Positions 26,562 to 36,253 of a stretch of 64,000 nt of DNA are shown here, in pieces. The stretch is from Arthrobacter sp. CJ23 (GTDB lineage: Bacteria > Actinomycetota > Actinomycetes > Actinomycetales > Micrococcaceae). The notes beneath the pieces were generated by a model. It made no database searches. It was not told the origin of the DNA and worked only from the letters and a program-made list of their open reading frames with translations. Numbering within the stretch: position 1 is the stretch's first letter; each line of letters opens with the position of its first letter. A program made the translations under genes and the position numbers. The stretch spans positions 1,860,001 through 1,924,000 of the forward strand of contig NZ_CP102950.1 in assembly GCF_024741795.1 (NCBI RefSeq), in the 5' to 3' direction.

Positions 26562-27518
26562 ATGACAGATCCACTGCTTGCCCACGCCACCGAATACGGC
26601 CGGATGTATGCCCGCTCCACCTCGGAGCAGTTCTCCGTCCCCTCCATCACCACCGTCATCGGCCAGCAGGCCCACACGCTGGATGGCTGGTTCGGGTACA
26701 TGGGCGCCAACAGCCTGGCCCAGGATCCGGAGCTCCCCGCACTGCTCGGCAGCCCTGCCAAAATCCGCCAGGCGGTTAACAAGGCAGCGAAAGCCGCGGA
26801 ACTGTACCGCGACGAGGCGGCCCAGCGCGGCGACAGGGTCCATAACTACTGCGAGCAGGTGGCCCTCCGCGCCCTCGGGCGGCCGCACCGCATGCAGGAA
26901 ACCCGTGAGGAATTGGCCGCCAACGGCGAGGCCGCCTTCGCCGCACGCTTCGACGAATGGTGGGAGCTGTACCGCGTGGAGCCGCTGGCGCCGGAGATTA
27001 CCGTGTGGAACAAGACGGTGGGCTACGCGGGAACGCTGGACCTCGTGGCCAGGATCAACGGCCGGATCTGCCTGATCGACTACAAGACCAAAGGCACCAC
27101 CCGGGACGGCACCGTCAAGCCCCTTGACGACAAGGTGGTGATGCAGCTCGTGGCAGGCATGAAAGCCGAAGAGAGCCTGGTGGATCCGGTCGCGGGGGAG
27201 TGGGAGAGCTGGAAGTACGGTGACAACCCCATGCTGCTGGCCGTGGCCATCGGGGAAACGGAAGTCCGGCCCCAGCGAGCCAACCCCGATGTCTTGAAGC
27301 ACCACTGGTGGAAGTTCTGTGCGCTTAAGCGCGTGTGGGAAATGTCTGCCAACGTCACGGCGGCCGGTCAGGCCCTGTTGCCGGTGGCACCGCCGTCGTA
27401 CCCCGCCGGTTCCGGTAACGCACCGCAGCCCGGAAGCGCAGGGCAGTCCGGGAACCCGTCGCAGCCCGGGAACTTCGCGAACCTCGTGGACCCGCTGCAC
27501 TCCACTAAACTGGCTTAG
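26562..27518 (+). CDS. PD-(D/E)XK nuclease family protein
   Basis: 318 residues. The core GYAGTLDLVARINGRICLID then YKTKGTT gives the GTxD...DxK arrangement of RecB/Cas4-like nucleases, preceded by RGDRVHNYCEQVAL, which resembles the upstream conserved His of that group. QLVAGMKAEES follows as the Q-motif. The C-terminal 50 residues are a Pro/Gly/Gln-rich low-complexity tail with GNxxQPG repeats. A DNA repair nuclease is the likely role, but no partner helicase is nearby. It sits just before def with 48 nt between. Confidence 0.75.
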   Translation: MTDPLLAHATEYGRMYARSTSEQFSVPSITTVIGQQAHTLDGWFGYMGANSLAQDPELPALLGSPAKIRQAVNKAAKAAELYRDEAAQRGDRVHNYCEQVALRALGRPHRMQETREELAANGEAAFAARFDEWWELYRVEPLAPEITVWNKTVGYAGTLDLVARINGRICLIDYKTKGTTRDGTVKPLDDKVVMQLVAGMKAEESLVDPVAGEWESWKYGDNPMLLAVAIGETEVRPQRANPDVLKHHWWKFCALKRVWEMSANVTAAGQALLPVAPPSYPAGSGNAPQPGSAGQSGNPSQPGNFANLVDPLHSTKLA

Positions 27519-27566
27519 GTCCATAACACCGGACCGCAGCAAGCCGATCGTGAGGAAATACAGCAG

Positions 27567-28136
27567 ATGGCCATTTTGAGTATCCGTATCATCGGGGACC
27601 CGGTGCTTCGCACGGTTGCCGATCCCGTCACGGAATTCGGGCCTGAGCTTGCCAAACTGGTTGCCGACATGACGGAAACCATGGAAGACGTCGACGGCGC
27701 AGGCCTCGCCGCGCCGCAGATCGGCGTCAGCCAGCGCGTCTTCACGTACCGGATCGGCGGGGTGGAGGGCCACATCATCAACCCCGTGCTCGAAAACAGC
27801 GAGGACTTCCAGCCGGACGAGGGCGAAGGCTGCCTGTCCATCCCCGGCCTCGGCTTCCCCGTCCGCCGTTACCGCGCAACCCGGGCCACCGGTGTGGACA
27901 TCCATGGCAACCCTGTCTCCGTGGACGCCGAAGGCATGCTTGCCCGCTGCTTCCAGCATGAAACGGACCACCTGGACGGCATCCTCTTCACCGACCGGCT
28001 TGAAGGCGAAGACCGCAAGGCCGCCCTCCGCGCCATCCGGAACGCCAACTACCACGCCGTCACCGAACAGACCACTGCCAAGCGGGCCACCTCGGTAGGC
28101 TCCAGCTTCGGCGGCGGCAGCTTCGGGGGCGCCTGA
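27567..28136 (+). CDS. def: Peptide deformylase
   Basis: 189 residues. Removes the formyl group from nascent proteins. All three metal/catalytic motifs are present: GAGLAAPQIG, EGCLSIPG and QHETDHLDG. The C-terminus has a Ser/Gly-rich extension (SSFGGGSFGGA) that is not part of the catalytic domain. The stop abuts the fmt start directly, so the two formyl-methionine genes are co-translated. Confidence 0.96.
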   Translation: MAILSIRIIGDPVLRTVADPVTEFGPELAKLVADMTETMEDVDGAGLAAPQIGVSQRVFTYRIGGVEGHIINPVLENSEDFQPDEGEGCLSIPGLGFPVRRYRATRATGVDIHGNPVSVDAEGMLARCFQHETDHLDGILFTDRLEGEDRKAALRAIRNANYHAVTEQTTAKRATSVGSSFGGGSFGGA

Positions 28137-29057
28137 ATGAGGGTTCTGTTCGCGGGAACGCCGGCTGTGGCAGTCCCGTCCCTGGACGCCCTCATCAAGG
28201 CAGGGTTCGACGTCGTCGCCGTGCTGACCCGTCCGGACGCCCCGCTGGGCCGCAAGCGCGTGCTGACGCCGTCTCCCGTTGCCGCCCGCGCCGCCGAACT
28301 CGGCATCGACATCATCCACGCCAGCAAAGTGGACGCGGAGACCACGGCGCGCATCGCCGAAGCAGAACCCGACGTGGCCGCGATCGTGGCCTACGGAGGA
28401 CTCATCCCGCGCGCAGCCCTCGACATTCCGCGGCACGGTTGGGTCAACCTGCACTTCTCCCTCCTGCCGGCTTGGCGGGGGGCCGCCCCCGTGCAGCGTT
28501 CGGTCATCGCCGGAGACGACGTCACCGGAGCCGTCACGTTCCGCCTGGAAGAGGGCCTGGACACCGGCCCTGTCTTCGGAACCCTCACGGAGTCGGTCAA
28601 CCCGGCAGATACCGCAGGTGAGCTCCTTGAGCGGCTTTCGCACAGCGGTGCCGTGCTTCTGGGCCAGACCTTGGCGGCGATCGACGCCGGCAAGGCCTCG
28701 CCCCAGCCGCAGTCCGGCGACGTTTCGCTGGCTCCCAAGCTGGGCCTCGACGACGGCCGGCTCGACTGGCAGCAGCCCGCGCTGGCGCTCAACCGCAGGT
28801 CCCGCGGTGTGACTCCCGAGCCCGGCGCCTGGACCACACTGGACGGGCAGCGCGTCAAGCTCGAACCCGTGGCACTCCGCCCGGAGGTCAAGGACCTCGC
28901 TCCGGGGGCTGTCCGGGTGGACGGTAAGAGCGTTTTTGTCGGCACCGGATCCCATGCCGTCGAGCTTGGCCGCATCCAGCCTGCGGGAAAGAAAATGATG
29001 TCGTCGGCCGATTGGGCCCGCGGCTTGGCAACACCTGAGAGAGTGGTATTCGAATGA
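28137..29057 (+). CDS. fmt: Methionyl-tRNA formyltransferase
   Basis: 306 residues. Formylates initiator Met-tRNA with 10-formyltetrahydrofolate. Catalytic region NLHFSLLPAWRGAAPVQ and Asp in GLDTGPVFG are present; the C-terminal tRNA-binding domain follows the FTHL-type SLAPKLGLDDGRLDW segment. Stop and rsmB start overlap by 4 nt. Confidence 0.96.
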   Translation: MRVLFAGTPAVAVPSLDALIKAGFDVVAVLTRPDAPLGRKRVLTPSPVAARAAELGIDIIHASKVDAETTARIAEAEPDVAAIVAYGGLIPRAALDIPRHGWVNLHFSLLPAWRGAAPVQRSVIAGDDVTGAVTFRLEEGLDTGPVFGTLTESVNPADTAGELLERLSHSGAVLLGQTLAAIDAGKASPQPQSGDVSLAPKLGLDDGRLDWQQPALALNRRSRGVTPEPGAWTTLDGQRVKLEPVALRPEVKDLAPGAVRVDGKSVFVGTGSHAVELGRIQPAGKKMMSSADWARGLATPERVVFE

Positions 29058-30604
29058 GCGAGTCCGGCCGGCGCGGCCCCAACAACAACGGGAGCCGGGA
29101 CAGCGGCGGCCAACGCCATCGTAGCTCCGGGGGAGCCAGCAAGCGCGACGCCCAGGGCCGCGAACGAAACAGGGGCCCGCAGCGGGGCTTCTCCACCAAC
29201 GCCCCGTCGCAGCGCAGCCGCCGGGCAGACCCCGCGCGCCTGGTGGCGTTCGAGGTCCTGCGTGCCGTTGCCTCGGAGGACGCCTACGCCAACCTGGTCC
29301 TTCCGGTGCGGATCCGCGAACACCGCCTGGACAAGCGCGACGCCGGCTTCGCCACCGAACTCAGCTACGGAGCCCTTCGTGGCCAGGGCACCTATGACGC
29401 CATCCTGTCCGCCTGCGTTGACCGCCCGTTGGACCAGCTTGACCCCGCCATCCTGGATGCGCTGCGGATCGGCGCCCACCAGCTGCTGGCCATGCGCGTC
29501 CCGGCCCACGCCGCGCTCGACCAGACCGTCGGCCTGGCCCGTGCGGTGATCGGCGCCGGCCCCTCCGCGCTCATCAACGCGGTGCTGCGCAAGGTGGCTG
29601 CCCGCACCCTGCCGGAGTGGCTGGACCTCCTCCTGGACGGGGAAGACGACGAAACCAGGATCGCCTCGCTGCGCCATGCCCACCCGGAGTGGATCGTGCG
29701 TGCCCTGCGGCAGTCACTTGTGAACCACGGCCGGCCCGCCTCGGACATCACCGATCTGCTCGAGGCGGACAACGCCGCTCCCGTGGTGAACCTCGTGGCC
29801 CTTCCGGGCCTGGGAAGCCTTGACGAAGCCTTCGAGAACGGCGCGGCCCGCGGCGAACTCGTCGAAGACTCGGCGCTCTCCGCCGGCGGCGACCTCGGCA
29901 GGCTGGAGTCGGTCCGCAACGGCACCACCCGCGTGCAGGACGTCGGCTCGCAGCTCGTGGCGCGCGCCGTCGCCGGCGTCGACCTCGGCCACGGTTCCGC
30001 CGCAGGCGAGAAGTGGCTGGACCTCTGCGCCGGACCCGGCGGCAAGGCGGCCCTCCTGGCCGCCCTGGCCAACGAAAGCGGCGCCACGTTGCTGGCCAAC
30101 GAGCCTGCGCCCCACCGCGCCAAGCTGGTCCGCCAGGCACTCGGAGCCGTTCCTGAAAGCGCCTGGACCGTGCGGACCGGCGATGGCCGCGACGTCGGCA
30201 AGGAACAGCCCGAATCCTTCGACCGGGTCCTGGCCGACGTCCCGTGCAGCGGCCTCGGTGCCCTGCGCCGCCGGCCCGAGTCCCGCTGGCGCCGCTCGCC
30301 CAAGGACATCGGCGACCTCGGCCCGCTCCAGCGCGAGCTGCTCAACTCCGCCATCGACGCCGTCAAGCCCGGCGGCGTGGTGGCCTACGTGACCTGCTCG
30401 CCGCACCCGGCCGAGACCACCGCCGTCGTGGGCGATGCGATGCACAAGCGCGAGGACCTCGAACTTCTCGACGCCGGCCTGGCCATGGACGCCGTCAGCC
30501 TGGGCGGAAGCCTCGGCGCCGGACACGACAAGACGGCCCAGCTGTGGCCGCACGTGCACCAGACCGATGCCATGTTCATCGCGATCATCCGCAAGAAGCC
30601 GTAG
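29054..30604 (+). CDS. rsmB: 16S rRNA (cytosine-5-)-methyltransferase RsmB
   Basis: 516 residues. An N-terminal low-complexity basic/Ser/Gly region (~1-60) precedes a NusB-like RNA-binding domain (RLVAFEVLRAVASEDAYANL, then SYGALRGQGTYDAIL). The SAM-dependent methyltransferase domain has LDLCAGPGGKAAL, DVPCSGLGALRRRPE with one active-site Cys and VTCSPHPAET with the other. Methylates C967-type position of 16S rRNA. Overlaps fmt by 4 nt. Confidence 0.93.
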   Translation: MSESGRRGPNNNGSRDSGGQRHRSSGGASKRDAQGRERNRGPQRGFSTNAPSQRSRRADPARLVAFEVLRAVASEDAYANLVLPVRIREHRLDKRDAGFATELSYGALRGQGTYDAILSACVDRPLDQLDPAILDALRIGAHQLLAMRVPAHAALDQTVGLARAVIGAGPSALINAVLRKVAARTLPEWLDLLLDGEDDETRIASLRHAHPEWIVRALRQSLVNHGRPASDITDLLEADNAAPVVNLVALPGLGSLDEAFENGAARGELVEDSALSAGGDLGRLESVRNGTTRVQDVGSQLVARAVAGVDLGHGSAAGEKWLDLCAGPGGKAALLAALANESGATLLANEPAPHRAKLVRQALGAVPESAWTVRTGDGRDVGKEQPESFDRVLADVPCSGLGALRRRPESRWRRSPKDIGDLGPLQRELLNSAIDAVKPGGVVAYVTCSPHPAETTAVVGDAMHKREDLELLDAGLAMDAVSLGGSLGAGHDKTAQLWPHVHQTDAMFIAIIRKKP

Positions 30605-30691
30605 CCACCGCTTCGGACGTTGCCGCGGCCGCACCACACAGCCCCGGCAACACCACCGCCACCTGACCGTCACCAACCTGAGGGGACTTCC

Positions 30692-31348
30692 TTGTCTCAG
30701 TGCTGTATCAACCCGAGCATCCTGTCCGCGGACTTCGTCAACCTTGAGGCGGAGCTTCAGCGGATCAGCAACGCCGATGCCGTGCACGTGGATGTCATGG
30801 ACAACCACTTCGTGCCCAACCTCACGCTCGGGCTGCCGGTGGTCCAGCGCATCCAGGCCGTGAGCCCGGTGCCGCTTGACGCCCACCTCATGATCGCCGA
30901 CGCCGACCGCTGGGCACCCGCCTACGCGGACGCGGGCGTCGCCTCCGTGACCTTCCATGCCGAGGCCGCCATGGCTCCCGTCAAGCTCGCCAGGGAACTG
31001 CGGGCGCGCGGCTCCAAGGCAGGCATGGCACTGCGCCCCGCCACGCCGGTGGAGCCCTACCTGGACATGCTCAGCGAACTCGACATGCTCCTGATCATGA
31101 CCGTGGAACCGGGCTTCGGCGGCCAGTCCTTCCTTGACATCACGCTGCCCAAGATCCGCCGGGCCCGCGCCGCCATCGACGGATCCGGCATCGGCGTGGC
31201 CCTGCAGGTGGACGGCGGCATCACCGAGGAAACCATCCTGCGGGCCGCGGAAGCCGGGGCGAATGTGTTCGTGGCCGGCTCCGCCGTCTACGGCCATGAG
31301 GACCCTGCTGCGGCGATTGAGCGACTCCGGGCCGCCGGGTCCCTCTGA
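30692..31348 (+). CDS. rpe: Ribulose-phosphate 3-epimerase
   Basis: 218 residues. Interconverts ribulose 5-phosphate and xylulose 5-phosphate in the pentose phosphate pathway. I chose TTG 30692: GAGGGG lies 6 nt upstream and the product begins [15 protein letters not shown], as the family does. [17 protein letters not shown] and [12 protein letters not shown] are the family signatures. Lies upstream of the riboflavin riboswitch; ribulose 5-phosphate is also a substrate for RibB. Confidence 0.95.
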   Translation: MSQCCINPSILSADFVNLEAELQRISNADAVHVDVMDNHFVPNLTLGLPVVQRIQAVSPVPLDAHLMIADADRWAPAYADAGVASVTFHAEAAMAPVKLARELRARGSKAGMALRPATPVEPYLDMLSELDMLLIMTVEPGFGGQSFLDITLPKIRRARAAIDGSGIGVALQVDGGITEETILRAAEAGANVFVAGSAVYGHEDPAAAIERLRAAGSL

Positions 31349-31452
31349 ACATCGGGTCCCGCAGAAATATGACACCATCCATGAAATTCGTTACACATTG
31401 TTCCGGGAATAGCCTGGCGGTGTGGCGGGTTGTGTCAGAATAACAACACACA

Positions 31453-31609
31453 TACGTGCTCCGGGGTCGGTGTAATTCCGAACCGGCGGTCATAGTCCGC
31501 GACCCGCGAGCCGTCCCGCTCCAAAGCAATTTGGAGTTCTGACGGCGAACGGTTGAACTGGTGGAATTCCAGTACCGACAGTTAAAGTCTGGATGGGAGA
31601 AGCACGTAC
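31453..31609 (+). promoter_or_regulatory. FMN riboswitch (RFN element)
   Basis: P1 closes ACGTGCT (from 31454) with AGCACGT (31601-31607). Inside are the hallmark segments CTCCGGGGTCGGTGTAATTC, CCGGCGGTCATAGTCC, GAACTGGTGGAATTCCAG and TACCGACAGTTAAAGTCTGG, then ATGGGAGAAGCACG. It binds FMN and should switch off the downstream pnuX-rib operon. About 90 nt separate it from the pnuX start; whether it acts on transcription or translation is not clear from the sequence. Confidence 0.95.
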
Positions 31610-31698
31610 AGTCATGCCTTGGGCGCCCTTTTGCGGCACCCGGTATTGCGCTGTCGTACACCCCCGGAGCCATCGCGGCATTCGAGGGAAGGAACGAC

Positions 31699-32391
31699 AT
31701 GGACTTTCTGCGATGGCTCTTCGAAGCACAGATACCGGTAGGCGGATCTGCGCTTGTTCTACGCGAAGTGCTAGGAAACATCTTCGGGCTCACCAGCGCC
31801 CTTGGCGGCATGCGCCGCAAAGTCTGGGCATGGCCGGTGGGCATCATAGGCAACGTCCTGCTGTTGACGGTCTTCCTCGGCAACGTCTTCGGAGCGGCCA
31901 CACCGGCAACGCTCTGGGGCCAGGCCGGGCGCCAGGTCATGTTCATCGGCGTCGCCGTCTACGGCTGGTACCGCTGGCAGCAAGGCAGGCAGTCCGCCAC
32001 TCAAGGCCGCGCCGTCGTGCCCGGCTGGGCCGGTGCCAGGACGCGCATTGCACTCGTCGCCGCCATGTTCGCCGGCACGGCAGCACTGACGCCGCTCTTC
32101 GATTCCCTGGGTTCGTACCCGCCCGTCTGGGCTGATGCCTGGACGTTCATGGGTTCCCTGCTCGCCACCTACGGCATGGCCCGGGGCTGGACCGAGTTCT
32201 GGCTCATCTGGGTGGCCGTGGACATTGTGGGGGTGCCGCTGCTCTTCAGCGCAGGCTACTTCGCGAGCGCCTTCATGTACCTCTTCTACGGCATCTTCAC
32301 GCTCGCAGGCTTCTTCGTCTGGTGGCGCGCCAGCAAACGCGAAAAGCCGGCAATTGCCCCGGCGCCTGCCCCGGCAGGAGCGGCCTTGTGA
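31699..32391 (+). CDS. pnuX: PnuC-family riboflavin transporter (PnuX/RibM type)
   Basis: 230 residues from ATG 31699 with GGGAAGGAAC upstream. About 7 transmembrane segments; GWYRWQQGRQ and WTFMGSLLATYGMARGWTEF are characteristic of the PnuC fold. In actinobacteria the PnuC homologue placed directly after an FMN riboswitch is a riboflavin importer (PnuX/RibM) rather than a nicotinamide riboside carrier. Context, with ribD starting inside the stop codon, supports that assignment. Tail is Ala/Pro-rich. Confidence 0.85.
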   Translation: MDFLRWLFEAQIPVGGSALVLREVLGNIFGLTSALGGMRRKVWAWPVGIIGNVLLLTVFLGNVFGAATPATLWGQAGRQVMFIGVAVYGWYRWQQGRQSATQGRAVVPGWAGARTRIALVAAMFAGTAALTPLFDSLGSYPPVWADAWTFMGSLLATYGMARGWTEFWLIWVAVDIVGVPLLFSAGYFASAFMYLFYGIFTLAGFFVWWRASKREKPAIAPAPAPAGAAL

Positions 32392-33524
32392 GCACAGCAA
32401 ACACCCACTCCACCCAGACCGGTGCCGTCAGCGAGGCGGAAGCCACTGCAATGGACGCCGCACTGCAGGCAGCCCTCGGCGGACCGCGCGGGGCCAACCC
32501 GCTGGTGGGCGCCGTCGTGCTGGGGCCCGACGGCCGGCAGTTGGTCTCCGGCTTCCACCGCGGAGCCGGCACACCCCACGCCGAGGCGGACGCCATCACA
32601 CAGGCCCGCATCCAGGGGATCAACCTTGAGGGCACCACGATGGTGGTCACGCTCGAACCCTGCAACCACGCCGGGCGCACCGGCCCCTGCTCGCAGGCCA
32701 TCATCGACGCCGGAATCGCCCGGGTGGTCTACGCCGTGGACGATCCCCACGACCCCGCCGCCGGCGGGGCCAGGACCCTCGCGGCCGCCGGCGTTGACGT
32801 GGCCTCGGGGCTCGCAGCCGCACAGGCTACGGAGCTGAACCGGGAATGGTTCGACGCCGTGGCCGCCAAGCGGCCGTTCGTGACCATGCACATCGCGCAG
32901 ACGCTCGACAGCAGGATCGCGGCAGCGGACGGCACCAGCCAGTGGATCTCCAGCCCGGAGTCGCTGCGCGACAACCACGGGCTGCGCGGCCTCATCGACG
33001 CCATCCTTGTGGGCACGGAAACGGTCCTGGTGGACAACCCCCGGCTGACTGCCCGTGACCCGGACGGAGCGCCTGCAGCATCCCAGCCGCTGCGTGCCGT
33101 GATGGGCTTGCGCGAGGTCCCTGCCGGTGCCGCCGTGCGCGGCACGGACGGCAGGTTCATCCACCTGCCCACCAGGGACCCTGCCGAAGCACTCTCCCTG
33201 CTCTTCGCCGAAGGAGCCAGGCACGTCATGGTGGAGGGCGGCTCCCGCATACTGGGCGCCTTCCTGGGCGCAGGGCTGGTGGACGAGCTCATCGTCTACC
33301 TCGCCCCGACGCTGCTGGGATCCGGCACGCCTGCCCTGCGGGATCTGGGCATCACCACCCTGGCCAACGCCCAGCACTGGGACTGGGACGATGCCGCGGG
33401 CGGCGCCGTCCGCCCCCTGGGGCGCGACCTCAGGCTGCACCTGAGGCCGGGCCGGACCACTGAAGGCCACGAGAATCCAACCCCGGGCAAGGATGCCGCG
33501 GGAACTGTCACAGGAGGACACTGA
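32388..33524 (+). CDS. ribD: Bifunctional diaminohydroxyphosphoribosylaminopyrimidine deaminase / reductase
   Basis: 378 residues from GTG 32388, overlapping the pnuX stop. N-terminal deaminase zinc site: HAEADA and TLEPCNHAGRTGPC. C-terminal reductase domain: ISSPESLRDNHGLRGLIDAI (20 residues) with the NADPH-contacting region, and VMVEGGSRILGAFL. Performs two steps of riboflavin synthesis. Overlaps ribE by 1 nt. Confidence 0.95.
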   Translation: MSTANTHSTQTGAVSEAEATAMDAALQAALGGPRGANPLVGAVVLGPDGRQLVSGFHRGAGTPHAEADAITQARIQGINLEGTTMVVTLEPCNHAGRTGPCSQAIIDAGIARVVYAVDDPHDPAAGGARTLAAAGVDVASGLAAAQATELNREWFDAVAAKRPFVTMHIAQTLDSRIAAADGTSQWISSPESLRDNHGLRGLIDAILVGTETVLVDNPRLTARDPDGAPAASQPLRAVMGLREVPAGAAVRGTDGRFIHLPTRDPAEALSLLFAEGARHVMVEGGSRILGAFLGAGLVDELIVYLAPTLLGSGTPALRDLGITTLANAQHWDWDDAAGGAVRPLGRDLRLHLRPGRTTEGHENPTPGKDAAGTVTGGH

Positions 33525-34204
33525 TGTTTACCGGAATCGTCGCCGAACAGGGCACCGTTCTGTCGATCAACCGCGACGGCGACGCGAGCGCGACCCTGCG
33601 TCTCAAGGCGCCCACCACCACCGAAGGCCTGGCCCTGGGCGGTTCCATCGCCGTCAACGGCGTCTGCCTGACGGCCACGGACATCGACGGCCAGGACTTC
33701 AGCGTCGACGTCATGGGGGAGACCCTGGTCCGCACCACCATCGGCGAACTCGCGGCAGGCGACTCGGTCAACCTTGAGCGTTGTGTCCCCGCCGGCGGAC
33801 GCCTGGACGGCCACGTCGTCCAGGGACACGTCGACGGCGTCGGCGAGCTCGTGGAGCGCGAGGCCCTGGGCAACTGGGACCGCCTGCGGTTCGGCGTCCC
33901 GGCCCCGCTGGCACGGTACATCGCCGAGAAGGGGTCCATCGCCGTCGACGGCGTATCGCTCACCGTCACAGCGGTCAGCCCCGCGGCGGAGACCGCCCCG
34001 TGGTTCGAAGTGGGTCTCATCCCCACCACGCTGGAGGAAACCGGCCTGGGAGCCAAGCCCACCGGAGGCCGCGTCAACCTGGAAGTGGATGTCCTGGCCA
34101 AATACACCGAACGGCTGCTGTCCTTCACCACACGCTCCGCAGCCCCGGCCCACGTCGCCGAAGCGGCCCCCGCAGCAGCGCCTGAACAGGAGAACGCGCG
34201 ATGA
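33524..34204 (+). CDS. ribE: Riboflavin synthase alpha chain
   Basis: 226 residues. Dismutates lumazine to riboflavin in the last step. Two lumazine-binding repeats: [10 protein letters not shown] and VCLTATDID in the first, [14 protein letters not shown] and GVSLTVTAV in the second. Overlaps neighbours by 1 and 4 nt. Confidence 0.95.
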   Translation: MFTGIVAEQGTVLSINRDGDASATLRLKAPTTTEGLALGGSIAVNGVCLTATDIDGQDFSVDVMGETLVRTTIGELAAGDSVNLERCVPAGGRLDGHVVQGHVDGVGELVEREALGNWDRLRFGVPAPLARYIAEKGSIAVDGVSLTVTAVSPAAETAPWFEVGLIPTTLEETGLGAKPTGGRVNLEVDVLAKYTERLLSFTTRSAAPAHVAEAAPAAAPEQENAR

Positions 34205-34899
34205 GCTCCCCACAGGCAAAGAGCACACTGAACGCCGGAGAGCGGCACGGCCTGGACCCGGTGGAGGCCGCGGTCGCGGCGATGGCTGCCGGCAAGGCCG
34301 TGATCGTGGTGGACAACGAAGACCGCGAGAACGAAGGCGACATCATTTTCGCCGCCGAGCACGCCACCCCGGCCCTCATGGGCTGGACCATCCGGTACAG
34401 CTCCGGCGTCATCTGTGTGCCGCTTGAGGGCGCGCGGGCCGACGCCCTCGCCCTGCCGCCGATGGTGCAGATCAACGAGGACGCCAAGGGCACGGCCTAC
34501 ACGGTGTCCTGCGACGCCGCCGTCGGAGTGAGCACGGGAATCTCGGCCACGGACAGGGCTTTGACCGCCCGGATCCTGGCCGATCCGGCCAGCACCCCCT
34601 CAGCAATTACGCGTCCCGGGCATATTTTCCCGCTGCGGGCCGTTAAGGGAGGAGTGCGTGAACGTCCGGGCCACACGGAAGCTGCCGTGGACCTGTGCCG
34701 TCTTGCCGGACTTGCTCCGGTGGGCGTGATCGCCGAGTTGGTACATGACAACGGTGAAATGATGCGCCTGGACAGCCTGCGCGACTTCGCCGCCGAACAC
34801 GAATGCCCCCTCATCTCCATTGAGGACCTGGTGGCATACGTGGAAGCGTTGGAGAGCGACGGGGGAGCAGCCCAGTCCGCGGATGAGGAGAAGCAATGA
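34201..34899 (+). CDS. ribB: 3,4-dihydroxy-2-butanone 4-phosphate synthase
   Basis: 232 residues. Converts ribulose 5-phosphate to the four-carbon unit of riboflavin. [18 protein letters not shown] carries the acidic metal-binding loop; [12 protein letters not shown] and [12 protein letters not shown] are signatures. The protein ends with an acidic tail before the GTP cyclohydrolase frame begins. In many actinobacteria ribB and ribA form one fused gene; here they are two frames overlapping by 4 nt (ATGA), with GAGGAG before the second. Confidence 0.95.
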   Translation: MSSPQAKSTLNAGERHGLDPVEAAVAAMAAGKAVIVVDNEDRENEGDIIFAAEHATPALMGWTIRYSSGVICVPLEGARADALALPPMVQINEDAKGTAYTVSCDAAVGVSTGISATDRALTARILADPASTPSAITRPGHIFPLRAVKGGVRERPGHTEAAVDLCRLAGLAPVGVIAELVHDNGEMMRLDSLRDFAAEHECPLISIEDLVAYVEALESDGGAAQSADEEKQ

Positions 34900-35600
34900 C
34901 CGCAGCGACAAACCGCGACGGCGGCAACGCCGCCCGCGCGCCGCATCCAGTGAGCGGCGGACCGATCGTCCAGCTGCCTACGGCGTTTGGTGACTTCGTG
35001 GCCCAGGCCTGGACCGACCACGTCACCGGCGTGGAACACCTCGCCGTCAGCTCTCCAAACCCTCCACGGAACGGCAAGGCCCCGCTGGTACGCCTGCATT
35101 CCGAATGCCTCACGGGAGACGTGTTCGGCTCCTACCGCTGCGACTGCGGCGAGCAGCTGGCCTACGCCCTGGAAATGATCCGCGAAGAAGGCGGCACCCT
35201 GCTGTACCTGCGCGGCCAGGAAGGCCGGGGCATTGGCCTGGCCAACAAGATCAAGGCCTATGCCCTGCAGGAAGCCGGCTTCGACACCGTGGAGGCCAAC
35301 GAGCAGCTCGGACTGCCCGTCGATGCCCGCTGCTACAAGGCGGCAGCGCAGATCCTTGCCGAGATGGGCCTGCATGAGGTGCGGCTCCTCAGCAACAACC
35401 CGGACAAGCAGAACCGCCTGGCGCAGGCGGGTGTTGCAGTGGTCGAGATGGTCCCCACCGAGGTGCCGTCCCGCGAGCAGAACATCCGCTACCTGCAGAC
35501 CAAGAAGGACCGCATGGACCACCTCCTGGCTCTCGACACCGAGACCGCCGGTTCCTCCAAGCACGCAGTAAACAGCACTTTCGACCTCAACCAAGACTGA
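34896..35600 (+). CDS. ribA: GTP cyclohydrolase II
   Basis: 234 residues. Opens GTP in the first step of riboflavin synthesis. Zinc site in [20 protein letters not shown] and the catalytic loop [16 protein letters not shown] are intact, followed by LLSNNPDK. Separate from ribB, overlapping it by 4 nt; no sign of a broken fusion because its own ribosome site is present. Confidence 0.95.
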   Translation: MTAATNRDGGNAARAPHPVSGGPIVQLPTAFGDFVAQAWTDHVTGVEHLAVSSPNPPRNGKAPLVRLHSECLTGDVFGSYRCDCGEQLAYALEMIREEGGTLLYLRGQEGRGIGLANKIKAYALQEAGFDTVEANEQLGLPVDARCYKAAAQILAEMGLHEVRLLSNNPDKQNRLAQAGVAVVEMVPTEVPSREQNIRYLQTKKDRMDHLLALDTETAGSSKHAVNSTFDLNQD

Positions 35601-35635
35601 ACCTCCACCAAGACTGAACGGAAACACCACACCAC

Positions 35636-36121
35636 ATGAGCGGACACGGCGCCCCCACCATCGACCTCAGCACCCTCAACCCGGAGGCCAGTTCGCAGCT
35701 GAAGCTGGCCATCGTTGCCGCCAGCTGGCACACCCAGATCATGGACGGCCTGGTTGACGGCGCCCTGCGCGCGGCCAAGGAAGCCGGCATCGCCGAGCCC
35801 GTGCTGCTGCGCGTTCCGGGTTCCTTCGAGCTCCCCGTCGCCGCGGCGCGGCTGGCACCGCACTTTGACGCCGTCGTCGCACTCGGCGTCGTCATTCGCG
35901 GCGGCACGCCGCACTTCGACTACGTCTGCCAGGCCGCGACGTCGGGACTCACCGACGTCAGCGTCCGCACCGGCGTGCCGGTGGGCTTCGGCGTGCTCAC
36001 CTGCGACACCGAGGAGCAGGGCCTGGACCGGGCCGGCCTGGCCGGTTCCTCCGAAGACAAGGGCCACGAGGCCGTCACCGCGGCGCTGGCCACGGCCTTG
36101 ACCCTCAAGCAGTACGCATAG
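35636..36121 (+). CDS. ribH: 6,7-dimethyl-8-ribityllumazine synthase
   Basis: 161 residues. Condenses the products of RibB and Rib[26 protein letters not shown] and [20 protein letters not shown] (20 residues) are the conserved segments; the protein forms icosahedral or pentameric shells. Last gene of the rib operon, closed by a hairpin. Confidence 0.95.
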   Translation: MSGHGAPTIDLSTLNPEASSQLKLAIVAASWHTQIMDGLVDGALRAAKEAGIAEPVLLRVPGSFELPVAAARLAPHFDAVVALGVVIRGGTPHFDYVCQAATSGLTDVSVRTGVPVGFGVLTCDTEEQGLDRAGLAGSSEDKGHEAVTAALATALTLKQYA

Positions 36122-36163
36122 CTCGAAAGACAGCCGGTTCCAAAGACTGCCGGTCATGACCAG

Positions 36164-36195
36164 GGGGATGTGGGTGTGTTATCACTCACATCCCC
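36164..36195 (+). terminator. Terminator of the rib operon
   Basis: 13-bp stem 36164-36176/36183-36195 with one G-T pair and a 6-nt loop, 43 nt after ribH. Confidence 0.7.
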
Positions 36196-36253
36196 TTCGT
36201 CATGCAAGGCCCCGACACGCGGTGCCGGCCCGCGAGCAAGTAGTCTGGAGTGC

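Noticed and set aside
26409..28955. 848-codon minus-strand open frame across the PD-(D/E)XK gene, def and fmt
   Set aside because: Spans three well-supported plus-strand genes; low-complexity His/Gly/Arg composition, no known domain.
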